DNA of 64,000 bases, taken from Bradyrhizobium diazoefficiens. Its GTDB lineage: Bacteria; Pseudomonadota; Alphaproteobacteria; Rhizobiales; Xanthobacteraceae. The DNA lies in NCBI RefSeq assembly GCF_016599855.1, contig NZ_CP067041.1, positions 2,790,001 through 2,854,000 on the forward strand, given 5' to 3'. The translations under genes were made by a program, and so were the position numbers. Shown here piece by piece: positions 24,689 to 33,765 of the stretch (positions are counted from its first letter, which is position 1; the number at the start of each line of letters is the position of its first letter). Under the pieces are notes generated by a model. The model was not told where the DNA came from, did no database searches, and saw only the letters and a program-made list of their open reading frames with translations.

Positions 24689-27046
24689 CTACTCGGCAAC
24701 GACGTAGGTATAGAGCCCGATGCGCCCGTGCGCATCCACCTCCTTGTAGACACCCTGGATTTCCACATCGAAGCCCGGGAATGTGTTGAAGCAGGTCTCA
24801 AACATCTTGAGATAATCCACCATGGGCTTGGCCCGTTCCGTCAGCCGTTCACCAGGCACGATGGTGGCGATGCCGGGCGGATAGACCACGAAGGGCGTCG
24901 TGGCGATCCTGCCGGCGATCGCCTCGATCGGCAGATAGTCGACGTCGTTCTTGAACAGGAAGCGCGCGGCATCGCGCGGCGACATCGCGATCTCAGGCAT
25001 GTGCTCGGGCATGAACTGCCGCGCCTGGAGCGCGCTGACGTCGGCGGCGCGGAAGAAGCGGTGCATCTCGCCGCAGAGATCGCGCAGCCGCACGCCGGCA
25101 TAGCGGGCCTGCCGCCGTTGATAGAATTCCGGGATCGCGTCGGCCAGCAGCGCATTATCGTCATGCAGCTTCTTGAAGGCGACGAGTCCGGAGATCAGCG
25201 TACCGGCCTTGCTCGCCTCGACGCCTGGCGTGAGCAGGAAGAGCAGGGAGTTGAGATCGTTCTTCTCGGGCACAATGCGGTTTTCACGCAGATACTGCGC
25301 GACGACGGGGGCGGGGATGCCGTGCTCGGCATAGGCGCCGGTGGCGTGGTCGAAGCCAGGCGTAAGCAGCGTCAGCTTGTTCGGATCGGTCATGGCAAAG
25401 CCCTCGGCCATGCCGGGAAAGCCGTGCCAGGTGCTGTCGGGGCCGAGTTGCCACAGCGCGGGATTGGTGGCGAGCTCGTCGGTCGACAGCGTTTCCCAGG
25501 CGACATGATGCGCGGCGCCGGGGCGGCTGACGTCGGGGATGGCGACGCGGTCCGGAACAAACGGCTCGAAGAACCAGCGCCGGTCCGGATTCTGCTCCTT
25601 CTCCTCGAACTCCCGGTGCATCGCGCGGATTTTCTTGCGCAGCTCGATGCCGAGCCGGATCGTGTCGTCCCACAGCACCTCGCCGGAACGGCCCTTCATC
25701 ATCTGTGCGCCCACGTCGAGCGAGGCGAACAGCGGATAGAATGGCGACGTCGAAGCGTGCTGCATAAAGCTTTCGTTGAAGCGGCGGTGCTCGACGCGGC
25801 GCTTCTGGCCGCGAATATGGCGATCCCTAACGTGGATTTGCGAAGCCTGCGAAAAGCTCGCGAGCTGCTTGTGGGTTGACTGCGTCGCGATGATGCCGGG
25901 CGCCTCCGGCGGCAGGTTCGCCAGGCCCATGGCGAAACGGCCGGCATAGAGCGGGTGGAATTTCATGAAGCCGGCCCAGGCCTCGTCGAACAGGATGTAT
26001 TCACAGAGATGGCCGATACGCTTCAGGAGCATTTCGGCGTTATGGATCGTGCCGTCATAGGTGCATTGCTCGACGACGGCGACGCGGAACGGCCGCTCCT
26101 TGCGCCAGGCATCCTTGTCCGTGACCAGCGGATGATTGCGGATCGCCTCCCGCAGGGCCTTCTCGTCGAGCATGTCCCAGCGCATCGGGCCGATCAGGCC
26201 CCACGCGTTGCGGATGGTGGGGACATAGATCGGGACGCCGCCGCCGATCATCAGCGCGCCATGGTGGGCCGCCTTGTGATTGTTGCGGTCGAACAGCACG
26301 AGATCGCCGTCCGTGACAAGCGCGCCGAGCGCGACCTTGTTCGAGGTCGAGGTGCCGTTGAGCACGAAGTAGGTTTTTTCCGCACCGAAGATCTGCGCCG
26401 CTTCCTTCTGCGCTCTCAGCGCCGGGCCCTCATGGGTGAGGAGATCGCCGAGATCGAGCACGGAATTGTCGAGATCGTCGCGGAACACGGATTCGCCGAG
26501 ATGCTCGACGAAGACCCGGCCGATCGGGCTGCGGTTGTAGAACACGCCGCCATTGTGGCCGGGGCAGGTCCAAAGCTGGTTGCCTTCCTCGGCATAGTCG
26601 ACCAGCGCGCCGAAGAAGGGCGTCTTCAGCGTCTCGGCATATTGCTTGAGCCGGCTGATCAGGTTCTTGGAGATGAAGGTCGGTGTTTCCTCCGACAGGA
26701 AGACATAGCCGTCGATGAAGTCGAGCACCTCGACCGGCAGGTCCTCGAAGCGCTTGCGCCGGATCAGCAGGATGATCGGGAAGTCGAGGCCGCGGCGCCG
26801 CATCAGATTGATCAGCGCCGAGGTCTTGCCCTCCAGCCCCTTCTTGCCCCAGTCCACCACCATGCAGCCGATCGCGGCATCGGTCTGCACTGCGATCTCG
26901 GCATCTTCCAGCTTGCGGGCCCGGACCACCTCGAAGCCGGAGCGCTGGATCTCCTCGATGATCTGGTTGAAGCGGACGCCCTCGAGGTCGTCGGCGTCGA
27001 ACACAGGTGCGGCGAACAGGAAGTTGAAGCGCTTGAAATAGTCCAT
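24689..27046 (-). CDS. Orn/Lys/Arg decarboxylase, biosynthetic/acid-type arginine decarboxylase-like
   Basis: A 785-residue fold-type I PLP decarboxylase of the large bacterial Orn/Lys/Arg group (AdiA/SpeC/CadA length 710-760). An N-terminal response-regulator-like wing ('MDYFKRFNFLFAAPVF...AAIGCMVVDWG') is followed by the PLP core 'WTCPGHNGGVFYNRSPIGR', 'YFVLNGTSTSNKVALGALVTDGDLVLFDRNNHKA', 'YILFDEAWAGFMKFHPLY' and the Schiff-base lysine in 'ATQSTHKQLASFSQ'. The C-terminal domain follows. Arginine to agmatine is the likeliest reaction; lysine or ornithine cannot be excluded. ATG 27046 is preferred over one 39 bases upstream by family alignment. The GNAT gene is immediately downstream and could act on a polyamine, an inference. 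Confidence 0.88.
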   Translation of the reverse strand: MDYFKRFNFLFAAPVFDADDLEGVRFNQIIEEIQRSGFEVVRARKLEDAEIAVQTDAAIGCMVVDWGKKGLEGKTSALINLMRRRGLDFPIILLIRRKRFEDLPVEVLDFIDGYVFLSEETPTFISKNLISRLKQYAETLKTPFFGALVDYAEEGNQLWTCPGHNGGVFYNRSPIGRVFVEHLGESVFRDDLDNSVLDLGDLLTHEGPALRAQKEAAQIFGAEKTYFVLNGTSTSNKVALGALVTDGDLVLFDRNNHKAAHHGALMIGGGVPIYVPTIRNAWGLIGPMRWDMLDEKALREAIRNHPLVTDKDAWRKERPFRVAVVEQCTYDGTIHNAEMLLKRIGHLCEYILFDEAWAGFMKFHPLYAGRFAMGLANLPPEAPGIIATQSTHKQLASFSQASQIHVRDRHIRGQKRRVEHRRFNESFMQHASTSPFYPLFASLDVGAQMMKGRSGEVLWDDTIRLGIELRKKIRAMHREFEEKEQNPDRRWFFEPFVPDRVAIPDVSRPGAAHHVAWETLSTDELATNPALWQLGPDSTWHGFPGMAEGFAMTDPNKLTLLTPGFDHATGAYAEHGIPAPVVAQYLRENRIVPEKNDLNSLLFLLTPGVEASKAGTLISGLVAFKKLHDDNALLADAIPEFYQRRQARYAGVRLRDLCGEMHRFFRAADVSALQARQFMPEHMPEIAMSPRDAARFLFKNDVDYLPIEAIAGRIATTPFVVYPPGIATIVPGERLTERAKPMVDYLKMFETCFNTFPGFDVEIQGVYKEVDAHGRIGLYTYVVAE

Positions 27047-27101
27047 TTGCGGTCCCGAATGTGCGAGAGCGACAGGTCTCGGCACATTTGACGACAGTTC
27101 G

Positions 27102-27593
27102 ATGACAATTACTGAGGCGGCGCGGAAACCTCCGGAGTTCTGGTTGGTTGACTGCTGCGAACGGGTGTCCGCATCGTGCCGGGGCTCAGCAGGCGGAATT
27201 CAAGGGAACGGCAGATATCCGGCTGCCGATGCCGATTTGAAACAGGTACGAAAAGAGCACTGGTTTTCGCGATTTGCCTCGGAAGTCGCAACCCGGAGCG
27301 GCCGCCCCGGTCCGTTCGCTCTGGCGGTCTGCTTCGTGGTGGTCTGGCTGGTCAGCGGCCCGATATTCGGCTTCTCCGATACCTGGCAACTGATCATGAA
27401 CACGGTCAGCAGCATCGTCACGTTCTTGATGGTGTTCCTGATACAGAACACACAGAACAGGGACAGCGCCGCACTCCAGCTGAAGCTTGACGGGCTCATT
27501 CGAGCAAATGCTGCGCGTAAGGACCTCGTCGGCATCGAGAAAAAACCGGAATCGGAGATCGAATCCAAGCGACGCGAGACGCACGGCAATTGA
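27102..27593 (+). CDS. Low-affinity iron permease family membrane protein
   Basis: The C-terminal 115 residues match the bacterial low-affinity iron permease family (related in name to yeast Fet4): 'HWFSRFASEVATRSGRPGPFALAVCFVVVWLVSGPIFGFSDTWQLIMNTVSSIVTFLMVFLIQNTQNRDSAALQLKLDGLIRAN'. Two transmembrane segments are visible (about 75-95 and 105-125 of the 163-residue frame), with 'FGFSDTWQ' and 'IQNTQNRD' as signatures. The first 45 residues look unlike the family, so the true start may be TTG 27237; I give the longest ATG frame. It is divergent from the decarboxylase gene. Actual iron transport by these proteins is not well shown. Confidence 0.75.
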   Translation: MTITEAARKPPEFWLVDCCERVSASCRGSAGGIQGNGRYPAADADLKQVRKEHWFSRFASEVATRSGRPGPFALAVCFVVVWLVSGPIFGFSDTWQLIMNTVSSIVTFLMVFLIQNTQNRDSAALQLKLDGLIRANAARKDLVGIEKKPESEIESKRRETHGN

Positions 27594-27630
27594 GCGCAGA
27601 CTGGTCGGCGAATCCAGGAGTATGCGTCGG

Positions 27631-28188
27631 CTACCGCTTCGCTTCCCCGAACACCACGGTCGGCACCGCGCGGTTGACGACCTCGCGTAGCGCGAAGCTC
27701 GATTGCACCCGCGCCACGCGCGGCAGGCGCGACAGCTCGGTGCGGTGAATGCGCTCGAAATCCTGGATGTCGCGCGCGAGCACGATCAGGATGTAGTCAT
27801 CGGTGCCCGACATCAGGAAGCAGCGCACCACGGAGGGGCACTTGACCACTTCCGCCTCGAACGCTTTCAGCGCCTCGTCGCTCTGGCTCTCCAGCGCAAT
27901 GCGCACCAGCACCGTGGTGGTGAGGCCGAACTGCGCCAGATCAAGCGCAGCCTGATAGGCCTGGATGTAGCCGTCATCCTCCAGTGCCTTCTGCCGCCGC
28001 GCCAGCGCGGTGCTCGACAGGCCGACCTTATTGGCAAGCTCGGTGTGACTGGCCCGCGCATTGGTGGTGAGTTCCGCGAGAATGGCGATATCTTTGCGGT
28101 CGAGGGCCAAGGTTTCGTTTCCAGCGTGAAAGGGCGTTTGCGCGCCCGAAACCGGCGCGAGGCGGGCGAAACTAGCGGATATTTGCAC
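27631..28188 (-). CDS. Lrp/AsnC-family regulator, divergent from ald
   Basis: An Lrp-type regulator of about 160-185 residues. The helix-turn-helix is 'LDRKDIAILAELTTNARASHTELANKVGLSSTALARRQKALEDDGYIQAYQA', followed by a RAM ligand-binding/oligomerisation domain ('TTTVLVRIALESQSDEALKAFEAEVVKCPSVVRCFLMSGTDDYILIVLARDIQDFERIHRTELSRLPRVARVQSSFALREV'). The N-terminal 26 residues of the ATG 28188 frame are unusual, and TTG 28110 would give a more standard start. Divergent, with ald 55 bp away, matching the common AldR/ald arrangement in which an Lrp protein activates alanine dehydrogenase in response to alanine. Confidence 0.88.
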   Translation of the reverse strand: MQISASFARLAPVSGAQTPFHAGNETLALDRKDIAILAELTTNARASHTELANKVGLSSTALARRQKALEDDGYIQAYQAALDLAQFGLTTTVLVRIALESQSDEALKAFEAEVVKCPSVVRCFLMSGTDDYILIVLARDIQDFERIHRTELSRLPRVARVQSSFALREVVNRAVPTVVFGEAKR

Positions 28189-28243
28189 GAAACCAAACTG
28201 CCTGCCTCGCTACGATCACAGGGTGAATCAAAGGGAGCCCAGG

Positions 28244-29359
28244 ATGCGCATCGGTGTGCCCAAGGAGATCAAGGTCCAGGAATATCGCGTGGGGCTCACC
28301 CCGGGCGCCGTTCGCGAATATGTCGCGGCCGGGCATCAGGTGATCGTCGAGACGGACGCCGGCAGCGGCATCGGCGCGCCCGACGAGGTGTATCAGCGGG
28401 CGGGGGCGTCCATTGCCGCGAGCGCGAGCGACATCTTCGCCAGCTCCGACATGATCGTGAAGGTGAAAGAGCCGCAGAAGAGCGAATGGGCCCGGCTCCG
28501 TGAGAGCCAGATCCTGTTCACCTACCTTCATCTCGCGCCGGATCCCGAACAGGCCAAGGGCCTGCTGGCATCCGGCTGCACTGCGATTGCCTATGAAACC
28601 GTCACCGACGCGGCTGGCAACCTCCCTCTGCTTGCGCCGATGAGCGAAGTCGCCGGCCGCCTTGCCATCGAGGCCGCCGGCGCCGCGCTCAAGCGATCGG
28701 CCGGCGGTCGCGGGCTGCTGCTCGGCGGCGTCCCCGGCGTGCAGCCGGCGCGTGTCGTCGTGCTCGGCGGCGGCGTGGTGGGAATGCAGGCCGCGCGCAT
28801 GGCCGCAGGCCTTGGCGCCGAAGTCACCGTGATCGACCGCTCGATTCCTCGCTTGCGCGAACTCGATGATCTCTTCGCCGGACGTGTGCGTACCCGTTTC
28901 TCGACGATCGAGTCCGTCGAAGAAGAAGTGTTCAATGCCGACGTCGTGATCGGCGCCGTTCTGGTGCCCGGTGCGAGCGCGCCAAAACTCGTCACCCGCG
29001 CAATGCTGAAGTCGATGCGGCCGGGTGCGGTGCTGGTCGACGTCGCGATCGACCAGGGCGGCTGCTTCGAGACCTCGCATCCGACCACGCATACGGAGCC
29101 GACCTACGAGGTCGACGGCGTCGTGCATTATTGCGTGGCCAACATGCCGGGCGCGGTGCCGGTGACCTCCAGCCAGGCGCTGAACAACGCGACGCTGCCG
29201 TTCGGCCTGATGCTCGCCGACAAGGGCTTTGCGGCAGTGCTGGAAAACCCGCATCTGCGCAACGGGCTGAATGTCCATCGCGGCCGCATCACCAACAAGG
29301 CGGTGGCAGAGAGTCTCGGGCTGGAGTTCGCACCCGTCGGGAGCGGGCTCGCGGCATAA
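28244..29359 (+). CDS. ald: Alanine dehydrogenase
   Basis: A 371-residue enzyme (family about 370) that reversibly deaminates L-alanine to pyruvate and ammonia with NAD. The start [20 protein letters not shown] is canonical, with GGGAG before ATG 28244. Catalytic Lys75 in 'IVKVKEPQ' and His96 in 'FTYLHLAPD' are present; the NAD motif '[30 protein letters not shown]' and the late '[46 protein letters not shown]' complete the signature. Regulation by the divergent Lrp-type protein is likely. In rhizobia this enzyme sets alanine/ammonium balance, including in bacteroids. Confidence 0.97.
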   Translation: MRIGVPKEIKVQEYRVGLTPGAVREYVAAGHQVIVETDAGSGIGAPDEVYQRAGASIAASASDIFASSDMIVKVKEPQKSEWARLRESQILFTYLHLAPDPEQAKGLLASGCTAIAYETVTDAAGNLPLLAPMSEVAGRLAIEAAGAALKRSAGGRGLLLGGVPGVQPARVVVLGGGVVGMQAARMAAGLGAEVTVIDRSIPRLRELDDLFAGRVRTRFSTIESVEEEVFNADVVIGAVLVPGASAPKLVTRAMLKSMRPGAVLVDVAIDQGGCFETSHPTTHTEPTYEVDGVVHYCVANMPGAVPVTSSQALNNATLPFGLMLADKGFAAVLENPHLRNGLNVHRGRITNKAVAESLGLEFAPVGSGLAA

Positions 29360-29516
29360 GGCGCGGCTTACGCGCGCGAATGTTCTCTTCCTTCCCGCAA
29401 GAGGAGCGGGGTGTACCGTCATCGCGGTGCGATCAACGCCGCCTCTAGCCCGGCCGAGGTCGCCAAACCGGCCAAAAGAAGAAAACTAGTGCCCTTGGTT
29501 CATCAGAGGGAAGGAG

Positions 29517-29536
29517 TTTCCCCTCCGGAGGGGAAA
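29517..29536. repeat. Perfect palindrome in the ald-downstream gap
   Basis: TTTCCCCTCCGGAGGGGAAA is a 20-base perfect palindrome followed by AAC. It might be a weak terminator, read leftward with its T run, or a protein site. It lies in the 253-bp gap after ald, which shows nothing else I can name. Confidence 0.5.
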
Positions 29537-29612
29537 AACGCCAATCGCTTCCATTGCCGTTTGGGGCCGAAACGACGACATTCCAATCAGACTTTGATGG
29601 ATTGGCCTGGCC

Positions 29613-29831
29613 ATGGAACGCACTGGATTTGAGCCCTTCGGCGAGCAGCTGGTGTCCGCAACGGACATCCAGCCGCGGTCGCGCGCGTCCAAGCTCCTGC
29701 TGCGGGCCGGCACCGGCCTGTTCTGGTCGCTGGTCGCCGCCATCGTGCTCGCGCGCGCCGCGTTCTTCCAGCCGGGCGTCTACGATAGCTTTAGCCACGT
29801 GGCTTCGCTCGCCAAGAACCTGTTGTTCTAA
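29613..29831 (+). CDS. Small single-span membrane protein (72 aa)
   Basis: Begins MERTGFEPFGEQLVSATDIQ, with a basic stretch (PRSRASKLLLRAG) and one hydrophobic segment 'TGLFWSLVAAIVLARAAFF' before a short tail 'QPGVYDSFSHVASLAKNLLF'. By the positive-inside rule the N-terminus would be cytoplasmic. No family recognised. The next gene, a YeiH-type exporter, starts 130 bp later in the same direction. The clear membrane pattern supports a gene, but the ribosome site is weak. Confidence 0.5.
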   Translation: MERTGFEPFGEQLVSATDIQPRSRASKLLLRAGTGLFWSLVAAIVLARAAFFQPGVYDSFSHVASLAKNLLF

Positions 29832-29961
29832 GATCGATTTGCTCCTGCGAGCCAGATTATTCCGGGCCGAGGATAGAACTTCCCTCGGCCCTGATATGTC
29901 GAAAACTTATTCCCCAACCGAATAGTGCTGCGTATAAATCTTTCTCCTCAGGGAGAGATTT

Positions 29962-31020
29962 GTGTCGCAGAATCAAGCATCCAGCCCGGCCGATGCCAAG
30001 CCGGCCACCGCTGCCAGCCGTATCCTCGCGCTGATTCCCGGCATTCTCCTGTGTATCGCCGTGGCTGGCGTCTCGGCCGTGCTGGAACGGGCCGAGCTCA
30101 GCGTCTTCGAGCACCCCTATGTCGAGGCGCTGGTGATGGCGATCCTGCTGGGGATGGCCTTGCGCAGTTTCTGGAAGCCGGCGCCGCGCTGGCAGGCCGG
30201 CATCGCCTTCAGCGCCAAGCAACTGCTCGAAGTCGCGGTCATGCTGCTCGGCGCCTCGATCAGCTTTGCCGCCATCGCGGCCTCGGGGATCGCGCTTCTG
30301 GCGTCGATTGCGGCGGTGGTCGTCATCGCGCTCTGCGTCTCCTTCGGTCTCAGCCGGATGCTCGGGCTGTCGAGCCGGCTGTCGGTCCTGATTGCCTGCG
30401 GCAATTCCATCTGCGGCAATTCCGCGATCGCGGCGGTGGCGCCGATCATTGGCGCGAGCAGCGACGAGATCGCATCCTCGATCTCCTTCACCGCCATCCT
30501 CGGCGTGATGATGGTGCTCGGCCTGCCGTTGCTGATTCCTCTGCTGCAGCTCACCGCCACGCAATACGGTATTCTCGCGGGTCTGACCGTGTATGCCGTC
30601 CCGCAGGTGCTCGCGGCGACCGTCCCGGCAGGCCTGATCTCCACGCAGATCGGCACGCTTGTGAAGCTGATGCGCGTGCTGATGCTCGGCCCCGTAGTGG
30701 TCGGGCTCTCGCTGGTCGCCTCGCGTTGGCAGACAGACGCCAAGAAGACCAATATCGGCTTCTTCCGTCTGGTCCCGTGGTTCATTCTCGGCTTCCTCGC
30801 GCTGGCGACGCTGCGCTCGCTCGAGATCGTGCCGGGCACGGTGGTCGGCCCCGTGACGAAGATCACCAGCTTCCTCACGGTGGTGTCGATGGCGGCGCTG
30901 GGTTTGGGCGTCGACGTACGCGTGCTGGCAAATGTCGGGGGCAGGGTGACGGCGGCCGTCACATTGTCGCTAATGCTGCTGCTCGGCATCAGCATCACTT
31001 TGGTGCACTGGTTTCAGTAA
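29962..31020 (+). CDS. YeiH-type putative sulfate/sulfonate exporter (UPF0324)
   Basis: A 352-residue inner-membrane protein with about ten hydrophobic segments. 'LSVLIACGNSICGNSAIAAVAPIIGASSDEIASSISFTAILGVMMVLGLPLL' contains the glycine/asparagine-rich 'CGNSICGNSA' motif of the YeiH/UPF0324 family, and 'AVPQVLAATVPAG' and 'LGLGVDVR' are further family markers. Members are called putative sulfate exporters on the basis of links to sulfonate and taurine metabolism; transport substrate is untested here. The start is GTG 29962 with AGGGAGAG upstream. It is a single gene. Confidence 0.9.
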   Translation: MSQNQASSPADAKPATAASRILALIPGILLCIAVAGVSAVLERAELSVFEHPYVEALVMAILLGMALRSFWKPAPRWQAGIAFSAKQLLEVAVMLLGASISFAAIAASGIALLASIAAVVVIALCVSFGLSRMLGLSSRLSVLIACGNSICGNSAIAAVAPIIGASSDEIASSISFTAILGVMMVLGLPLLIPLLQLTATQYGILAGLTVYAVPQVLAATVPAGLISTQIGTLVKLMRVLMLGPVVVGLSLVASRWQTDAKKTNIGFFRLVPWFILGFLALATLRSLEIVPGTVVGPVTKITSFLTVVSMAALGLGVDVRVLANVGGRVTAAVTLSLMLLLGISITLVHWFQ

Positions 31021-31134
31021 GAAGCGGATGCTCTCGCCCTAGACTTGCCCTGCCATACGTCTATTGGTCACCGTCAATGTGGATGGCGACGTCGCAGAGC
31101 GAACGGCCCATTCGACAACAGCGAGGACGCGGCC

Positions 31135-32307
31135 ATGACGACATTGACTGTTAAGGATCTTCTCCCCGAGGACGGCACCCGGGGAACGCTCGTCGGCCGG
31201 GTCTGGCTGCCGCAGGTGAATGGCCCGGCCGTGGTCGCCGTGCGTGGCGAGGGCGTCTTCGACGTCACCGCCAAATTCCCGACCGTCAGCGCGCTTTGCG
31301 AAGAGGACAATCCCGCCAAGGCGCTTGCCGCGACCAAGGGCGAACCCATCGGCGATCTCGAAGCGATCGTGGCCAATACCGCCCCCGATGGGCGCGACCA
31401 AAAAAGGCCATGGCTGCTTGCGCCCGTCGATCTCCAGACGCTGAAGGCCGCCGGCGTCACCTTTGCGATCTCGATGCTGGAGCGCGTGATCGAGGAGCGC
31501 GCGAAGGGCAACCCGGCTTCGGCCGAAGCGATCCGCACAGAGGTGACGCGGCTCATCGGCGACGATCTGTCAAAGCTCAAGCCGGGCTCGGACCAGGCCA
31601 TGCATCTGAAGCAGGTGCTGATCGACCAGAACGCCTGGAGCCAGTATCTCGAGGTCGGTATTGGCCCCGATGCCGAAGTCTTCACCAAGGCGCCGACGTT
31701 GTCCTCGGTCGGCACTGGCATGGATGCCGGGCTGCATCCGAAATCGACCTGGAACAATCCCGAGCCCGAGCTCGTGCTGTTCGTCTCGAGCCGCGGCACG
31801 ATCGTCGGCGGCGCGCTCGGCAACGACGTGAATTTGCGCGACTTTGAGGGACGCTCGGCGCTGCTCTTGTCGAAGGCCAAGGACAACAACGCCTCCTGCG
31901 CGATCGGCCCGCTGCTGCGCCTGTTCGACGACACCTTCACGCTCGACGACGCGCGCCAGCTCGACATCAGCCTGAACGTGACGGGCACGGACGGTTTCGT
32001 CCTCGACGGCCACTCCTCGATCAGCAAGATCAGCCGCGATCCGATCGACCTCGTCGCGCAGACCATCGGCAAGGTGCATCAATATCCTGATGGATTCGTG
32101 CTGTTCCTCGGCACGATGTTCGCGCCGGTTAGGGATCGCGATGCGGCAGGGCAGGGTTTTACGCACAAGCGCGACGACATCGTCACGATCGCAGCACCTC
32201 AGCTCGGCAAGCTCGTCAACCGCATGCGCACCAGTGACGAGTGCGAGCCGTGGACGTTCGGCATCGGAGCGCTGATGAAGAACCTGGCTCAGCGGAAGCT
32301 GATTTAG
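31135..32307 (+). CDS. Fumarylacetoacetase-family (FAH) hydrolase/hydratase
   Basis: A 390-residue FAH-fold enzyme. Segments 'GPDAEVFTKAPTLSSVGTGMDAGLHPKSTWNNPEPELVLFVSSRGTIVGGALGNDVNLRDFEGRSALLLSKAKDNNASCAIGPL' hold the divalent-metal carboxylates (ExE: 'NPEPELVL', then D in 'GNDVNLRD') of the family. Longer than AraD1/GguC (about 330). Because it lies 375 bp before the galactose/arabinose genes it may act on a 2-keto-3-deoxy sugar acid, as FAH-family AraD1/GguC-type proteins are proposed to do; this is inference. A degenerate CCTCCCC stem follows the stop at 32316-32353. Confidence 0.8.
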   Translation: MTTLTVKDLLPEDGTRGTLVGRVWLPQVNGPAVVAVRGEGVFDVTAKFPTVSALCEEDNPAKALAATKGEPIGDLEAIVANTAPDGRDQKRPWLLAPVDLQTLKAAGVTFAISMLERVIEERAKGNPASAEAIRTEVTRLIGDDLSKLKPGSDQAMHLKQVLIDQNAWSQYLEVGIGPDAEVFTKAPTLSSVGTGMDAGLHPKSTWNNPEPELVLFVSSRGTIVGGALGNDVNLRDFEGRSALLLSKAKDNNASCAIGPLLRLFDDTFTLDDARQLDISLNVTGTDGFVLDGHSSISKISRDPIDLVAQTIGKVHQYPDGFVLFLGTMFAPVRDRDAAGQGFTHKRDDIVTIAAPQLGKLVNRMRTSDECEPWTFGIGALMKNLAQRKLI

Positions 32308-32552
32308 ATTTCTTCACCTCCCCCCGCGTGCGAGAGGCCGACAGGGGAGGGGAAGTCTGCGTAAATGCGGTTCTCACCGTCTTTTGGGGATAGAGCCCCG
32401 CAATCAATCCTTCGCGTAGAACGGGCAAGAGAGCGGTACCCGCGCGCTTGTATTGCGCGCTCCTTCATCTTGGCGTTGCATCTACAGAGCAAAGTCGCGC
32501 TTGGCGTGTCATGCGGCACGGTTAGTCCATACACCCACGTTCATTTGTCGAA

Positions 32553-32573
32553 ATAGTCAGATAATATGACTAT
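32553..32573. promoter_or_regulatory. Candidate operator of the ytfQ operon
   Basis: ATAGTCA-gataata-TGACTAT: a perfect 7-bp-arm inverted repeat, AT-rich against a GC-rich background, 109 bp before ytfQ. TTGTCG (32545-32550) with 17-base spacing to GACTAT (32568-32573) gives a plausible promoter whose -10 lies inside the dyad. A FadR-type regulator encoded in the operon is the natural candidate to bind. The remaining parts of the 374-bp gap 32308-32681 hold no gene. Confidence 0.6.
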
Positions 32574-32681
32574 ACGAGGCCTCCCTTCCGTGAAATAGTG
32601 CCTCCCGCCGCCTCAAAGGCCGGCCTGAGGGTGCCATGCTACCGACAGGTGCCCCGGATAAACCCTTGGGAGACACGCCTG

Positions 32682-33647
32682 ATGAACTTCAAAGCCCTCT
32701 TTGCGGCCAGCGCCACCGCCGCGTTGCTGCTCGCGCTGCCGGCCAATGCCGCCGAGCTCACCATTGGCTTCTCGCAGATCGGATCGGAATCCGGCTGGCG
32801 CGCGGCCGAGACCTCGGTCTCCAAGCAGGAAGCCGCCAAGCGCAAGGTCAATCTCAAGATCGCCGACGCGCAGCAGAAGCAGGAGAACCAGATCAAGGCG
32901 ATCCGCTCTTTCATCGCGCAGAATGTCGATGCGATCTTTCTCGCGCCCGTCGTCTCGACGGGTTGGGATTCGGTGCTGAAGGAAGCGAAGGAGGCCAAGA
33001 TCCCGGTCGTGCTGCTCGACCGCGACATCGATCCCTCCGGCAAGGAGCTCTATCTCACCGCCGTCACCTCGGACAGCGTGCACGAAGGCGAGGTCGCTGG
33101 CGACTGGCTGGCCAAGACGGTCGGCGATAAGGCCTGCAACATCGTCGAATTGCAGGGCACGGTCGGCGCGAGCGTCGCCGCCAACCGCAAGAAGGGCTTT
33201 GACACCGCCATCGCCAAGCACGCCAATTTGAAGGTGGTGCGCAGCCAGACCGGCGACTTCACCCGCGCCAAGGGCAAGGAAGTCATGGAGAGCTTCATCA
33301 AGGCCGAAGGCGGCGGCAAGACGATCTGCGCGGTCTATGCGCACAACGACGACATGATGGTCGGCGCGATCCAGGCGATGAAGGAGGCCGGCCTCAAGCC
33401 CGGCAAGGACATCCTCACCGTCTCGATCGACGCGGTTCCGGACATCTTCAAGGCGATGGCGGCGGGTGAAGCCAACGCCACGGTGGAGCTAACGCCGAAC
33501 ATGGCGGGCCCCGCGCTCGATGCCGTCGCGGCCTTCAAGGACAAGGGCACGGTTCCGCCGAAATGGATCCAGACCGAATCCAAGCTCTATACTGCCGCCG
33601 ACAATCCGCAGAAGATCTACGACAGCAAGAAGGGCCTCGGTTACTGA
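32682..33647 (+). CDS. ytfQ: Galactofuranose-type ABC transporter, periplasmic binding protein
   Basis: A 321-residue type I periplasmic binding protein with signal peptide MNFKALFAASATAALLLALP (ANA cleavage near 23). Sequence features of the YtfQ branch are 'ELTIGFSQIGSESGWRAAETSVSKQEAAKRK', 'IRSFIAQNVDAIFLAPVVSTGWDSVLKEAKEAKIPVVLLDRDID', and 'ICAVYAHNDDMMVGAIQAMKEAGLKPGKDI'. E. coli YtfQ binds galactofuranose and other galactose forms. It opens an operon with ytfR, ytfT and yjfF homologues; a strong stem-loop separates it from ytfR. The promoter region carries a regulator-type dyad. Confidence 0.93.
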   Translation: MNFKALFAASATAALLLALPANAAELTIGFSQIGSESGWRAAETSVSKQEAAKRKVNLKIADAQQKQENQIKAIRSFIAQNVDAIFLAPVVSTGWDSVLKEAKEAKIPVVLLDRDIDPSGKELYLTAVTSDSVHEGEVAGDWLAKTVGDKACNIVELQGTVGASVAANRKKGFDTAIAKHANLKVVRSQTGDFTRAKGKEVMESFIKAEGGGKTICAVYAHNDDMMVGAIQAMKEAGLKPGKDILTVSIDAVPDIFKAMAAGEANATVELTPNMAGPALDAVAAFKDKGTVPPKWIQTESKLYTAADNPQKIYDSKKGLGY

Positions 33648-33657
33648 GGCGGGCGCC

Positions 33658-33686
33658 TCGCCGGACCGCTTCCAGCGGTCCGGCGA
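33658..33686 (+). promoter_or_regulatory. Intercistronic stem-loop ytfQ-ytfR
   Basis: TCGCCGGACCGCT-TCC-AGCGGTCCGGCGA, a perfect 13-bp stem with three-base loop, 11 bp after the ytfQ stop. No T run follows, so it is better suited to stabilising the ytfQ message or giving partial attenuation than to termination. Confidence 0.75.
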
Positions 33687-33765
33687 TCCCCCTTCGAATC
33701 CGCTGCGCGAACGAATAGGCTGGCTGTCCGCAGCATAAGCGGGCGCCGGTGGGAGTGACGTCGTT

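Noticed and set aside
29925..31154. A 409-codon forward frame overlapping the YeiH-type gene
   Set aside because: It is an out-of-frame reading of the exporter gene and shows no membrane segments or motifs; the YeiH frame has a clear family match and ribosome site.
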